From Mycobacteriaceae bacterium (GTDB lineage Bacteria; Actinomycetota; Actinomycetes; Mycobacteriales; Mycobacteriaceae): DNA of 36,339 nt. Numbering within the stretch: position 1 is the first letter of the stretch; each line of letters starts with the position of its first letter. Location: the NCBI GenBank assembly GCA_019245755.1, contig JAFARC010000072.1, positions 1 to 36,339 on the forward strand. The letters are read 5' to 3'. The notes beneath the pieces were generated by a model. It searched no databases and was not told the DNA's origin. It saw nothing but the letters and a program-made list of their open reading frames with translations. Positions 1 through 9,788 of the stretch are shown piece by piece. Made by a program: the position numbers and the translations under genes.

Positions 1-253
1 CGGCAGCAGCCACGCTCAGCACATCCACCTGGGCACCTGCAACGCCCAGGGACCGGTGAAGTACCCGCTGGATGATCTGGTGGCCTCGCCGGCTGGCAGC
101 GCCGAGGCGACCACGGTGGTGCAGAACGCCGAGGCCCCGCCGGCCTCCGGCTGGTATCTGAACGTCCATCTGGGATCGTCCAGCCAGATCGAGCAAAACG
201 GTCAGCCGACCTTGTACTTCCAACCGATCATCTGCGCCGACATCGGCAAGTAG
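1..253 (+). CDS. CHRD-like secreted protein, 3' end only
   Basis: The reading frame is open from base 2 to the TAG at 251-253 and has no start inside the window, so only the C-terminal 83 residues or so are visible. They contain a His-rich stretch (HAQHIHLGTC, followed by GPVKYPLDDL) and later GWYLNVHLG. This arrangement is typical of CHRD-type (chordin/SOD-like) domains in exported actinobacterial proteins. The function of these proteins is not settled. The final Cys near the end (IICADIGK) could pair with the Cys of the first motif, which is inference. Its stop lies 3 nt from the stop of the convergent lipoprotein gene. The family call is moderately sure; the role is unknown. Confidence 0.6.
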   Translation, partial: GSSHAQHIHLGTCNAQGPVKYPLDDLVASPAGSAEATTVVQNAEAPPASGWYLNVHLGSSSQIEQNGQPTLYFQPIICADIGK

Positions 254-256
254 GCC

Positions 257-682
257 TCAGCAGTAGGCGACGATCTTGAAGCTCGTGGTGCCCGGCTTGT
301 TCGGATTCGCCGGGCCGTAGCCGAACACATCCCCGGTGAAGGTGTAGGTGTCGCCGGCGACGGTGGCGATGGCGTTACCCACCCCGCCTTGCCAGGCGCT
401 GCCGGTGAACCCGTCGAAGTCGTGAAACTTGACCCATTTGGCGGTGGCCCTGTTACCGGTGAGCTCGACGGCCGCCTCGGCGCCGTGCACCTGGTCGCCC
501 ACGTCGATCATCCACATCCACTGGTACTGGTTGCAGCTGACCGAGGGCACCCGCGTCGTCGAGTGGTCGATGGTGACGTTTGCCGACTGTACGGACGTCA
601 CCTGCGGCTGCTGCGAGCATCCGGCGAGGCATCCGGCCGCGACCAGCGTGGCCCAGGCCGCCGAGATCCACCGGTTTGTCAT
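257..682 (-). CDS. LpqH (19 kDa antigen)-family lipoprotein
   Basis: A 141-residue exported lipoprotein. Residues 1-21 form a signal peptide (MTNRW, then a hydrophobic core) ending in the lipobox L19-A20-G21-C22, so Cys22 should be lipidated and the protein anchored at the cell envelope. The mature part has the two widely spaced Cys residues and the closing FKIVAYC pattern of the LpqH/19 kDa family (M. tuberculosis LpqH ends in a similar F-x-I-x-x-x-C). The start is ATG at 682 because GGAGG lies 5-9 nt upstream and because the longer frame to 760 would put Arg-rich sequence ahead of the signal peptide. It is transcribed divergently from the acyl-CoA synthetase, with 78 bp between the two starts. 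The molecular function of this family is not firmly known; some members are immunogenic surface lipoproteins. Confidence 0.82.
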   Translation of the reverse strand: MTNRWISAAWATLVAAGCLAGCSQQPQVTSVQSANVTIDHSTTRVPSVSCNQYQWMWMIDVGDQVHGAEAAVELTGNRATAKWVKFHDFDGFTGSAWQGGVGNAIATVAGDTYTFTGDVFGYGPANPNKPGTTSFKIVAYC

Positions 683-760
683 GGCTCCTCCGTTCCTGAG
701 CGCAATTATCGGCGCTCGACCAGCAACGCGTCTAGGGTCACCCGGGAGAGGAGCGGTCAC

Positions 761-2281
761 ATGAGCTTCAACCTCGCGGTCATGCTGCGCGAATCACGCA
801 ACGCGCACCCGGACAAGCCGCTGTGCCACATCGCCGGACAGACCTTCAGCTATGCGCAGACCGACGATATCTCCGGTCGGGTGGCCACCAGCCTGCGCCA
901 CCTGGGCGTGAACCGCGGTGACAAGGTCGCGGTGCAACTGCCGAACCTGCCCCATTTCCTGTTCGCCTACTTCGCGATCCTCAAAGCCGGCGCTGTGATG
1001 GTCCCGCTCAATCCGCTGCTGCGCGCCCCGGAGGTCAGTTACCACCTCAAAGATTCCGACGCCCGGCTGCTGATCACCTTCGAAACCTTCGCCGAGGAGG
1101 CCATGCGGGGGGCACGCGACATCGGGGGGTTGGCGACCTATGTGGTCAACCTCCCGGGCAATGACCAGCGACCCGACGGCACAAAGCGTTTCGATGAGCT
1201 CTACGTCGCCGACGACACCGGCGAGCTGGAGCCGACCGACTCCGACGACACCGCGGTGATCATTTACACCAGCGGCACGACCGGCCGGCCCAAAGGCGCC
1301 GAGCTCACCCATTTCCAGTTGTTCATGAACTGCACGGTCGCCGGCGAGCTGTTCGGATTCCGCGACGACGACGTCGGCATGGCGGTGCTGCCGATGTTTC
1401 ACGTCTTCGGGCTGTCCAGCGTGCTCAACGTCACGGTGCGTTTTGGTGGCACGCTGGTGCTGGTACCCCGGTTCGACGCTGGCACGGTCATCGACGAGCT
1501 CGCGCGCTACCGCTGCACGCTGTTCTCCGGTGTGCCGACCATGTACATCGCGCTGCTGCACGCCGACACCGGCGGCCGTGACCTGTCGGCGTTGCGGGTC
1601 GGGCTGTCCGGCGGCGCACCGATCCCCGGCGAAGTCATCCGCGCCTTCGAGGAGAAATTCCCCAACGTCGTCATCCTCGAGGGCTACGGCCTGTCAGAGA
1701 CCGCGTCGACGACGACGTTCAACATCAACGCCGAGCAGCGTAAGGTGCTTTCGATCGGCAAACCGATCTGGGGTGTACAGGTGCGGGTGGTCGACGAGAA
1801 CGACGACGAGCTGGCCGCCGGTCCCGACCACGTCGGCGAGATCGTTATCCGCGGGCACAACGTGATGAAGAGCTACTACCACAAGCCCGACGCCACCGCC
1901 GAGGCCATGCGCGACGGCTGGTTCCACACCGGCGACCTGGGCTACCGCGACGAGGACGGCTATTTCTTCATCGTCGATCGCAAGAAGGATCTGGTGATTC
2001 GCGGCGGATACAACGTCTACCCCCGCGAAATCGAGGAAACCCTGTTCGAACACCCCGCTATCGCCGAGGCCGCCGTGATCGGCAAGCCGCACGACGAGCT
2101 GGGCCAGGAAGTGCTCGCTTTCGTCGTCGCCAAGCCCGGCGAGAGCCTGACCGCCGAAGAGGTCATCGTGCACTGCAAGGAGCGGCTCGCGGCATACAAG
2201 TACCCGCGTGAGGTACGCATCGTCGACGCGCTGCCCACCGGCCCGACCGGCAAGGTCTTGAAGAAGGAACTGCGGCCTTAG
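761..2281 (+). CDS. Fatty acyl-CoA synthetase (FadD family)
   Basis: A 506-residue adenylate-forming enzyme that activates a fatty or related carboxylic acid with ATP and then CoA. The family motifs are in order: P-loop YTSGTTGRPKG (169-179), the GYGLSETAS A5-type motif (308-316), WFHTGD (387-392), the hinge DRKKDLVIRGGYNVYP (406-421), and the C-terminal catalytic Lys in PTGPTGKVLK (about Lys498). Length and motif spacing fit medium/long-chain acyl-CoA ligases of the LcfB type. The start at ATG 761 is set by GGAGAGGAG at 745-753; the open frame running further upstream overlaps the lipoprotein gene antisense and is not needed. Substrate chain length cannot be read from the sequence. It precedes trxA by 38 bp, so partial co-transcription is possible. 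Confidence 0.9.
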   Translation: MSFNLAVMLRESRNAHPDKPLCHIAGQTFSYAQTDDISGRVATSLRHLGVNRGDKVAVQLPNLPHFLFAYFAILKAGAVMVPLNPLLRAPEVSYHLKDSDARLLITFETFAEEAMRGARDIGGLATYVVNLPGNDQRPDGTKRFDELYVADDTGELEPTDSDDTAVIIYTSGTTGRPKGAELTHFQLFMNCTVAGELFGFRDDDVGMAVLPMFHVFGLSSVLNVTVRFGGTLVLVPRFDAGTVIDELARYRCTLFSGVPTMYIALLHADTGGRDLSALRVGLSGGAPIPGEVIRAFEEKFPNVVILEGYGLSETASTTTFNINAEQRKVLSIGKPIWGVQVRVVDENDDELAAGPDHVGEIVIRGHNVMKSYYHKPDATAEAMRDGWFHTGDLGYRDEDGYFFIVDRKKDLVIRGGYNVYPREIEETLFEHPAIAEAAVIGKPHDELGQEVLAFVVAKPGESLTAEEVIVHCKERLAAYKYPREVRIVDALPTGPTGKVLKKELRP

Positions 2282-2319
2282 CTGGGAACATCGGCGCCCC
2301 CGGGCTCGTTGACACGGCT

Positions 2320-2685
2320 ATGGCAACCCGAAACATCACCGCCGAATCGTTCAACGACACCATCACCGACAACGAGATCGTGCTGGTGGACTTCTGGGCT
2401 TCGTGGTGCGGCCCGTGCCGGCAGTTCGCGCCGACATTCGAGGCATCTTCCGACAAGCACCCCAACATCGTGCATGCCAAGGTCGACACCGAGGCTGAGC
2501 AGCAGCTGGCGGCCGCCGCCGAGATCCGGTCGATTCCCACGCTGATGGCGTTCAAGAAGGGCAAACTGCTGTTCAACCAGGCTGGGGCGCTGCCGCCGGC
2601 CATGCTGGAGGACCTGATTCAGCAGGTCAAGGCGTTCGACGTCGACGCGGCCGTCGCCGCGCAGTCCAACTCCGACCAGGCCTGA
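2320..2685 (+). CDS. trxA: Thioredoxin
   Basis: A 121-residue cytosolic thioredoxin that reduces protein disulfides using electrons from thioredoxin reductase. The redox motif WASWCGPC places the active cysteines at 30 and 33, and the cis-proline loop is RSIPT (Pro73). Length and sequence match the Rv1470 (TrxA) type of mycobacterial thioredoxin. The trxB reductase gene that follows Rv1470 in M. tuberculosis is not present here; echA12 follows directly after 27 bp. No convincing Shine-Dalgarno sequence precedes the ATG. A perfect TTGACA at 2309-2314 is too close to the ATG to act as a -35 element for this gene. Electron donor and targets are inferred from the family. Confidence 0.93.
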   Translation: MATRNITAESFNDTITDNEIVLVDFWASWCGPCRQFAPTFEASSDKHPNIVHAKVDTEAEQQLAAAAEIRSIPTLMAFKKGKLLFNQAGALPPAMLEDLIQQVKAFDVDAAVAAQSNSDQA

Positions 2686-2698
2686 GGGCCGCACGCGA

Positions 2699-2704
2699 TA
2701 GCGT
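2699..2704 (+). promoter_or_regulatory. Candidate -10 box of echA12 (leaderless)
   Basis: TAGCGT fits the mycobacterial SigA -10 pattern TANNNT and ends 8 nt before the GTG start at 2713. No ribosome binding site lies in between. This spacing would put the transcription start at or next to the start codon. A six-base match alone is weak evidence. Confidence 0.35.
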
Positions 2705-2712
2705 GCAAGCCC

Positions 2713-3540
2713 GTGAGCCCCGAAACCGAACTCGTCCGCCTGCAACGTCCCCGTCCCAACCTTGCCCTGATCACGCTGAACCGGCCCGAGCGGATGAACT
2801 CGATGGCCTTCGACGTGATGGTGCCGCTGAGGCGGCTGCTCGACGAGGTTACCCACGACAACGGTGTGCGGGTGGTGGTGCTGACCGGAGCCGGGCGCGG
2901 CTTCTCGTCCGGCGCCGACCACAAGTCGGCGGGCTCGGTACCCCATGTCGAGGGGCTGACGCGCCCGACCTTCGCGCTGCGATCGATGGAAGTGCTCGAC
3001 GACGTGATACTCACGCTGCGGCGGATGCATCAGCCCGTGATCGCCGCGGTGAACGGCGCGGCGATCGGCGGCGGGCTGTGTTTGGCGCTGGCCTGCGACA
3101 TCCGCGTCGCGTCGTCGTCGGCCTATTTCCGCGCGGCGGGTATCAACAACGGCCTCACCGCCAGCGAGCTGGGGCTGAGCTATCTGCTCCCGCGCGCCAT
3201 CGGCACCTCGCGGGCCTTTGAGTTGATGCTCACCGGGCGCGACGTCGACGCGGACGAGGCGGTGCGAATCGGCCTCGTCTCGAGCCGGGTGCCCGACGAG
3301 GACCTGCTGGAAACCTGCTACGGAATGGCTGAACGCATCGCGGCGTTCTCCCGTCCGGGGGTTGAGTTGACCAAGCGCACACTGTGGACCGGCCTGGACG
3401 CCGGTACCCTCGAAGGGCACATGCAGGCCGAGGGCCTCGGACAGCTCTTCGTTCGCCTGCTCACCCAGAACTTCGAAGAGGCCGTCGCCGCACGCGCCGA
3501 GAAGCGTCCGCCGGTGTTCACCGACGATCGCGAAACCTAG
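2713..3540 (+). CDS. echA12: Enoyl-CoA hydratase/isomerase family protein (EchA12 type)
   Basis: A 275-residue crotonase-fold protein starting at GTG 2713. The two oxyanion-hole segments are clear: FSSGADHK (65-71 region) and GAAIGGG (115-121). The fold continues with LACDIRVASSSAYFR and LLPRAIGTSRAFELMLTGR. The two glutamates used by classical enoyl-CoA hydratases (Glu144 and Glu164 in the rat enzyme) align with Cys123 and Gly143, so standard hydratase chemistry is doubtful. Glu152, in ASELGLSYLLPR, is an acidic residue close by and may serve instead; crotonases with other activities carry acids in this loop. Orthology with Rv1472 rests on position and similarity. It lies between trxA and the ABC-F gene; the ABC-F start is 11 bp after its stop, so those two probably share an mRNA. 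Confidence 0.88.
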   Translation: MSPETELVRLQRPRPNLALITLNRPERMNSMAFDVMVPLRRLLDEVTHDNGVRVVVLTGAGRGFSSGADHKSAGSVPHVEGLTRPTFALRSMEVLDDVILTLRRMHQPVIAAVNGAAIGGGLCLALACDIRVASSSAYFRAAGINNGLTASELGLSYLLPRAIGTSRAFELMLTGRDVDADEAVRIGLVSSRVPDEDLLETCYGMAERIAAFSRPGVELTKRTLWTGLDAGTLEGHMQAEGLGQLFVRLLTQNFEEAVAARAEKRPPVFTDDRET

Positions 3541-3551
3541 GGAGCACGAAG

Positions 3552-5180
3552 ATGATCACCGCAACGGACCTCGAGGTCCGCGCCGGCGCACGCACGCTGC
3601 TGTGGGCGCCGGGGCCCGCGTTGCGGGTGCAGGCCGGTGACCGCATCGGGCTGGTTGGGCGCAACGGCGCCGGCAAGACCACCACGATGCGGATCCTGGC
3701 AGGCGCGGCCGAGCCGTACGCGGGCACGGTGCGGCGCGGTGGCGAAGTCGGTTATCTGCCGCAGGATCCCAAAGAAGGTGACCTGGATGTGCTGGCCCGA
3801 GACCGGGTCCTCTCGGCGCGCGGCCTGGACACGCTGCTCGCCGATCTGGAGAAGCAGCAGGCCATGATGGCCGAGGTCGTCGACGACGCCGAGCGTGACC
3901 GCGCGGTGCGCCGCTACGGCCAACTGGAGGAGCGGTTCGCCGCGCTGGGGGGCTATGTCGCCGAAAGCGAAGCGGCCCGCATCTGCGCCAGCCTCGGCCT
4001 GCCCGAACGGGTTCTCACCCAACGGCTGCGCACACTGTCGGGCGGCCAGCGGCGCCGAGTCGAGCTGGCCCGCATCCTGTTCGCCGCGTCCGACACCGGC
4101 GCCGGCTCGGCGACCACCCTGCTGCTCGACGAACCGACGAACCACCTCGACGCCGATTCTTTGGGCTGGCTGCGGGATTTCCTGCAGGCACACACCGGGG
4201 GACTGGTCGTGATCAGCCACAACGTCGACCTGCTCGCCGACGTGGTCAACCGCGTCTGGTTCCTGGACGCGGTGCGCGGTGAGGTCGACGTCTACAACAT
4301 GACCTGGCAGAAGTACCTCGACGCCCGCGCCACCGACGAGCAGCGTCGCCGCCGCGAGCGCGCCAACGCCGAACGCAAGGCCGCGGCGTTGCGGGCCCAG
4401 GCCGCCAAGTTGGGCGCCAAGGCCACCAAAGCAGTTGCGGCACAGAACATGCTGCGCCGTGCCGACCGGATGATGGCGGCCCTGGAATCCGAACGTGTCG
4501 GCGACAAGGTCGCCCGGATCAAATTCCCCACCCCGGCGCCGTGTGGACGCACGCCGCTTGTCGCCAAGGGACTGACCAAGACCTATGGCTCCCTCGAGGT
4601 GTTCACCGGCGTCGACCTGGCCGTCGACCGTGGCTCGCGGGTGGTGGTGCTCGGTCTCAACGGCGCGGGCAAGACCACGCTGCTGCGGCTGCTGGCCGGC
4701 GTCGAGATCCCCGACGTCGGCGTGCTCGAACCCGGGCACGGTTGCAAGATCGGCTACTTCGCACAGGAGCACGACACCCTCGACGACACGGCGACGGTGT
4801 GGCAGAACATCCGGCACGCCGCCCCGGACAGCGGTGAACAGGACCTGCGCGGGTTACTCGGTGCGTTCATGTTCAGCGGCCCGCAGCTCGATCAGCCTGC
4901 CGGAACATTGTCGGGCGGCGAGAAGACCCGGCTCGCACTGGCCGGGCTCGTCGCGTCCACGGCCAATGTGCTGCTGCTCGACGAGCCCACGAACAACCTC
5001 GATCCCGCATCCCGCGAACAGGTGCTGGATGCGTTGGGCAGCTACGTCGGAGCGGTGGTGTTGGTCACCCATGACCCAGGCGCCGCCGAAGCGCTCGACC
5101 CGCAGCGGGTGGTGCTGTTGCCCGACGGCACCGAGGACTACTGGTCGGCGGACTACCGCGACCTCATCGAGCTCGCCTGA
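3552..5180 (+). CDS. ABC-F family ATPase (Rv1473 type)
   Basis: A 542-residue soluble protein with two tandem ABC ATPase domains and no membrane segment, which is the ABC-F layout. First domain: Walker A GRNGAGKT (36-43), signature LSGGQRRR (about 161-168), Walker B LLLDEPTNHLD (about 191-201). Second domain: GLNGAGKT (about 367-374), signature LSGGEKTR (about 453-460), LLLDEPTNNLD (about 475-485). The linker around residues 255-330 is rich in Arg, Ala and Lys and probably forms the helical inter-domain arm that reaches into the ribosome in this family. ABC-F proteins act on translating ribosomes, in antibiotic protection or translation rescue; Rv1473 itself has been linked to macrolide tolerance. 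The start at ATG 3552 follows GGGAG at 3540-3544, and the length equals that of Rv1473 as I recall it. Confidence 0.92.
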   Translation: MITATDLEVRAGARTLLWAPGPALRVQAGDRIGLVGRNGAGKTTTMRILAGAAEPYAGTVRRGGEVGYLPQDPKEGDLDVLARDRVLSARGLDTLLADLEKQQAMMAEVVDDAERDRAVRRYGQLEERFAALGGYVAESEAARICASLGLPERVLTQRLRTLSGGQRRRVELARILFAASDTGAGSATTLLLDEPTNHLDADSLGWLRDFLQAHTGGLVVISHNVDLLADVVNRVWFLDAVRGEVDVYNMTWQKYLDARATDEQRRRRERANAERKAAALRAQAAKLGAKATKAVAAQNMLRRADRMMAALESERVGDKVARIKFPTPAPCGRTPLVAKGLTKTYGSLEVFTGVDLAVDRGSRVVVLGLNGAGKTTLLRLLAGVEIPDVGVLEPGHGCKIGYFAQEHDTLDDTATVWQNIRHAAPDSGEQDLRGLLGAFMFSGPQLDQPAGTLSGGEKTRLALAGLVASTANVLLLDEPTNNLDPASREQVLDALGSYVGAVVLVTHDPGAAEALDPQRVVLLPDGTEDYWSADYRDLIELA

Positions 5181-5286
5181 ACGCTGTTCCAACAGATTCC
5201 ACGAGATTCCAGCAATTTTCCCCCGCAGGCCCCGTGCGTTTCTTACCCTCGGGTCGGTGGGGGTCGTCTACAGCGGGGAGATGTCG

Positions 5287-5484
5287 ATGAGGAAGCCGGA
5301 CCAGGCTCGTGACGAGTTGTTGCACGAGCTGCGAAGCGCTTACGAGTCGGGCGCCAGCATCAGGTCGCTGGTCGCTTCCACCGGCCGCTCCTATGGATCG
5401 GTCCACAGCCTGCTGCGCGAGTCGGGCACCACGATGCGCAGCCGCGGCGGCCCCAACCATACCGGGCACCGGCGCGTGCACTGA
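5287..5484 (+). CDS. Small helix-turn-helix protein (Rv1473A type)
   Basis: A 65-residue basic protein. Residues 1-20 are a charged helix (KPDQARDELLHELR). The middle, SIRSLVASTGRSYGSVHSLL, reads as a helix-turn-helix of the resolvase/Sigma70-r4 kind. The tail is Arg/His rich (SRGGPNHTGHRRVH). It resembles Rv1473A, annotated as a putative transcriptional regulator; its targets are unknown. ATG 5287 is preferred over ATG 5281 because GGGGAG at 5275-5280 abuts 5281 but is 6 nt from 5287. It lies 106 bp after the ABC-F gene and converges on acnR with only 4 nt between the stop codons. Confidence 0.72.
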   Translation: MRKPDQARDELLHELRSAYESGASIRSLVASTGRSYGSVHSLLRESGTTMRSRGGPNHTGHRRVH

Positions 5485-5491
5485 GCGCTCA
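5482..5491. repeat. Perfect palindrome joining two convergent stop codons
   Basis: TGAGCGCTCA is a perfect 10-bp palindrome. Its left TGA is the stop of the small HTH gene on the plus strand and its right TCA is the TGA stop of acnR on the minus strand. Each gene therefore ends in the same sequence, with only GCGC between. It is too short to be a convincing terminator by itself. Confidence 0.9.
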
Positions 5492-6052
5492 CTGCTGCCG
5501 GACCGAGTCCTCCACCAGGTCCAGCACGGCAGACAGCCGCGCCGGGTCGTCGCCGGAGGCCAATCTCGCCACCAAGCCGTCGAGCACCAGATCCAGATAG
5601 GTCTGTAGCACGTCGGCCGGCACGTCGTTGCGCAGCCGCCCCGCCTCCTTCTGCCTGCGCAGCCGGTCCGCCGTCGCCTCCGACAGCTCCGCGGACCGCT
5701 CAGCCCAGCCGTGGTGAAACACGGGGTCGTTGCGCAGCTTGCGGGCGATCTCCAACCGGGTTGCCAGCCAGTCGAACTGGTCCGGCGCGGCCAGCATCTC
5801 GCGCATCACCTGGATCAGGCCCGCCCTGGACGCGACATCGGCCATCCGCTCGGCGTCCTCGTGCGCCAGCTCGAAGAACAGCGTGTCCTTGTCGCGGAAG
5901 TGGTGGAAGATCGCACCACGCGACAGCCCGATCGTCTGCTCCAGCCGGCGCACGGTCGCACGGTCGTAGCCGTACTTGGCGAAACACCGCCTGGCCCCGT
6001 TCAGGATCTGGCGGCGACGAGCCGCCAGATGGTCCTCGCTGACTCGCGGCAT
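5489..6052 (-). CDS. acnR: TetR-family repressor of aconitase (AcnR)
   Basis: A 187-residue TetR regulator, the same length as Rv1474c. The N-terminal DNA-binding domain holds the TetR pattern: RRRQILNGARRCFAKYGYDRATVRRLEQTIGLSRGAIFHHFRDK is one continuous helix-turn-helix region (about residues 12-55), with the recognition helix at LSRGAIFHHF. The C-terminal half is helical and would bind ligand and dimerise. In Corynebacterium glutamicum the gene next to acn encodes AcnR, which represses acn and senses citrate together with Mg2+. Here the gene starts 13 bp after the acn stop codon, in the same direction, so it is probably co-transcribed and controls its own operon through the operator at 8949-8964. 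The ligand is inferred from the relative. Confidence 0.9.
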   Translation of the reverse strand: MPRVSEDHLAARRRQILNGARRCFAKYGYDRATVRRLEQTIGLSRGAIFHHFRDKDTLFFELAHEDAERMADVASRAGLIQVMREMLAAPDQFDWLATRLEIARKLRNDPVFHHGWAERSAELSEATADRLRRQKEAGRLRNDVPADVLQTYLDLVLDGLVARLASGDDPARLSAVLDLVEDSVRQQ

Positions 6053-6065
6053 GCTCGGCGCCCGC

Positions 6066-8939
<2,874 letters not shown>

Positions 8940-8941
8940 TC

Positions 8942-8947
8942 ATTCTA
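8942..8947 (-). promoter_or_regulatory. -10 box of the acn-acnR promoter
   Basis: On the minus strand this reads TAGAAT, a good match to the mycobacterial TANNNT (TATAAT-like) -10 element. It would start transcription near 8935, giving a leader of about 47 nt that includes the GGGAG before the acn GTG. The putative AcnR operator ends one base upstream of it. Confidence 0.6.
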
Positions 8948-8948
8948 A

Positions 8949-8964
8949 CAGTACGGTTGTCCTA
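8949..8964 (-). promoter_or_regulatory. AcnR operator in the acn promoter
   Basis: On the minus strand these 16 bases read TAGGACAACCGTACTG. The AcnR motif I recall from Corynebacterium glutamicum is CAGNACNNNCGTACTG, so every defined position but the first matches. The site lies in the spacer directly upstream of the -10 box TAGAAT, where a bound repressor would exclude RNA polymerase. The presence of acnR 3 kb downstream in the same transcript supports it. Confidence 0.75.
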
Positions 8965-9052
8965 TATCATCCGCGGGCGGCGCCGTTCCGCGGTGATCGC
9001 CGCGCGATCGCGTACCGTGCCCGTGGAAGGTTCTCAACCGAAGGGCAGCAGT

Positions 9053-9583
9053 ATGCAGGGGCCGCAGACGATTCCGTTTTTGCCCGCCTACATTCCCCCC
9101 GGCGTCGACGTCAACAAGATCAACGCCGATGTCGGCGCCGACGGAGTCAGCGCGCCTGCTACCGACCTGCCCGGACTGCGTCAGGTGGTGGCCGACGCCA
9201 AGAAGAAGGGCATCGACCTGAAGATCGTGGTCATCGCCGACAGCCCGCCGATCGACACCCCGCTGCGCGACATCGCCACCGAAGTCGGTCATGCCTATCC
9301 CGGTTCCACGGTGCTTGCGCTGTCCCCGTCATTCGCGGGCACCTACAGCCCGGCGTTCGACCGCGTCACCCTGGAAGCCGGTCAGGACCTCGCCAAAACC
9401 GGCAATCCGGTGCAGTCGGCGCACAATTTCGTCGGTGAGCTGACAACGCCGCAATTCCCGTGGACCGCTTTGACCATTGTGCTCGTTATCGCGGTGGTCG
9501 CGGCAACGGTCGCCACCCGACTACTGCAGCTGCGTAGCAAACCCGCCGACGCCCCTGCCGCCGGCACCGAACCCGCCAGCTAA
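9053..9583 (+). CDS. Membrane-anchored protein, Rv1476 type
   Basis: A 176-residue protein conserved next to ripA in mycobacteria and corynebacteria. Residues 1-135 form a soluble domain (IPPGVDVNKINADVGADGVS, then KKKGIDLKIVVIADSPP and a Gly/Ser-rich FAGTYSPAFDR segment). One membrane helix follows (ALTIVLVIAVVAATVATRLL, about 142-161), with a short charged Pro/Ala-rich tail. No cleavable signal peptide is visible, so the topology is uncertain. ATG 9053 is chosen because AAGGG at 9041-9045 precedes it. It diverges from acn across a 164-bp region that holds the acn promoter and probably its own (TACCGT at 9013-9018). Function is unknown; the alpha/beta pattern loosely recalls TPM-like domains, but I would not call it that. 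Confidence 0.85.
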   Translation: MQGPQTIPFLPAYIPPGVDVNKINADVGADGVSAPATDLPGLRQVVADAKKKGIDLKIVVIADSPPIDTPLRDIATEVGHAYPGSTVLALSPSFAGTYSPAFDRVTLEAGQDLAKTGNPVQSAHNFVGELTTPQFPWTALTIVLVIAVVAATVATRLLQLRSKPADAPAAGTEPAS

Positions 9584-9622
9584 CTCGTGGCGGGAGCGCG
9601 CAGCGCGTCTTAATACCGGCGC

Positions 9623-9639
9623 GGTCACTATTCGGTCAC
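9623..9639 (+). promoter_or_regulatory. Candidate MtrA binding site (direct repeat)
   Basis: Two copies of GGTCAC start at 9623 and 9634, that is 11 bp apart, about one helical turn. The response regulator MtrA binds pairs of GTCAC-type direct repeats, and ripA is a reported MtrA target in M. tuberculosis. The match of motif, spacing and target gene supports the call. Confidence 0.55.
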
Positions 9640-9670
9640 GCTCTTTTTAATTACAGCGCTGTGGTTTGTG

Positions 9671-9687
9671 ACTAAAGTTTCTTTAGT
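9671..9687. repeat. 17-bp inverted repeat upstream of ripA
   Basis: ACTAAAG, TTT, CTTTAGT: 7-bp perfect arms around a 3-bp centre, unusually AT-rich for this genome. It looks like a dimeric regulator site (for example TetR, GntR or MarR type) rather than a terminator, because no gene ends nearby and no T-tract follows. The protein that would bind it is unknown. Confidence 0.6.
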
Positions 9688-9788
9688 GTCAGATGTGACG
9701 TACGGTGCCTATGGCGCCTTCTGTTCTAGAAGTGTCTCCAGTGACTGCTGGGTACGTTCGCATGTGAGCCGTAGGAGACCTGAGTCGG

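Larger units (their letters stand above)
9584..9788 (+). promoter_or_regulatory. ripA upstream regulatory region
   Basis: This 205-bp gap is the longest non-coding stretch of the window and is more AT-rich than its surroundings. It holds a direct repeat like an MtrA site (9623-9639), a perfect inverted repeat (9671-9687), a weaker 5-bp inverted repeat with a 5-nt loop (9718-9732), several GTGAC/GTCAC half-sites and a TACGTT -10 candidate at 9753-9758. AGGAGA at 9773-9778 is the ribosome binding site of ripA. I could not decide which of several possible -10 boxes is used. In M. tuberculosis ripA transcription is known to depend on the MtrAB system. Confidence 0.6.

Noticed and set aside
389..760. 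An N-terminal extension of the acyl-CoA synthetase by 124 codons.
   Set aside because: It is antisense to the lipoprotein gene, Arg/Gly rich and without homology; GGAGAGGAG marks the start at 761.
2309..2314. A perfect TTGACA -35 hexamer before trxA.
   Set aside because: It lies 5 nt from the trxA ATG, so the -10 would fall inside the gene; probably chance.
9597..9614. Possible terminator after the Rv1476-type gene (GCGCGCAGCGCG followed by TCTT).
   Set aside because: The stem is short and imperfect and could not be separated from ordinary GC-rich self-complementarity.
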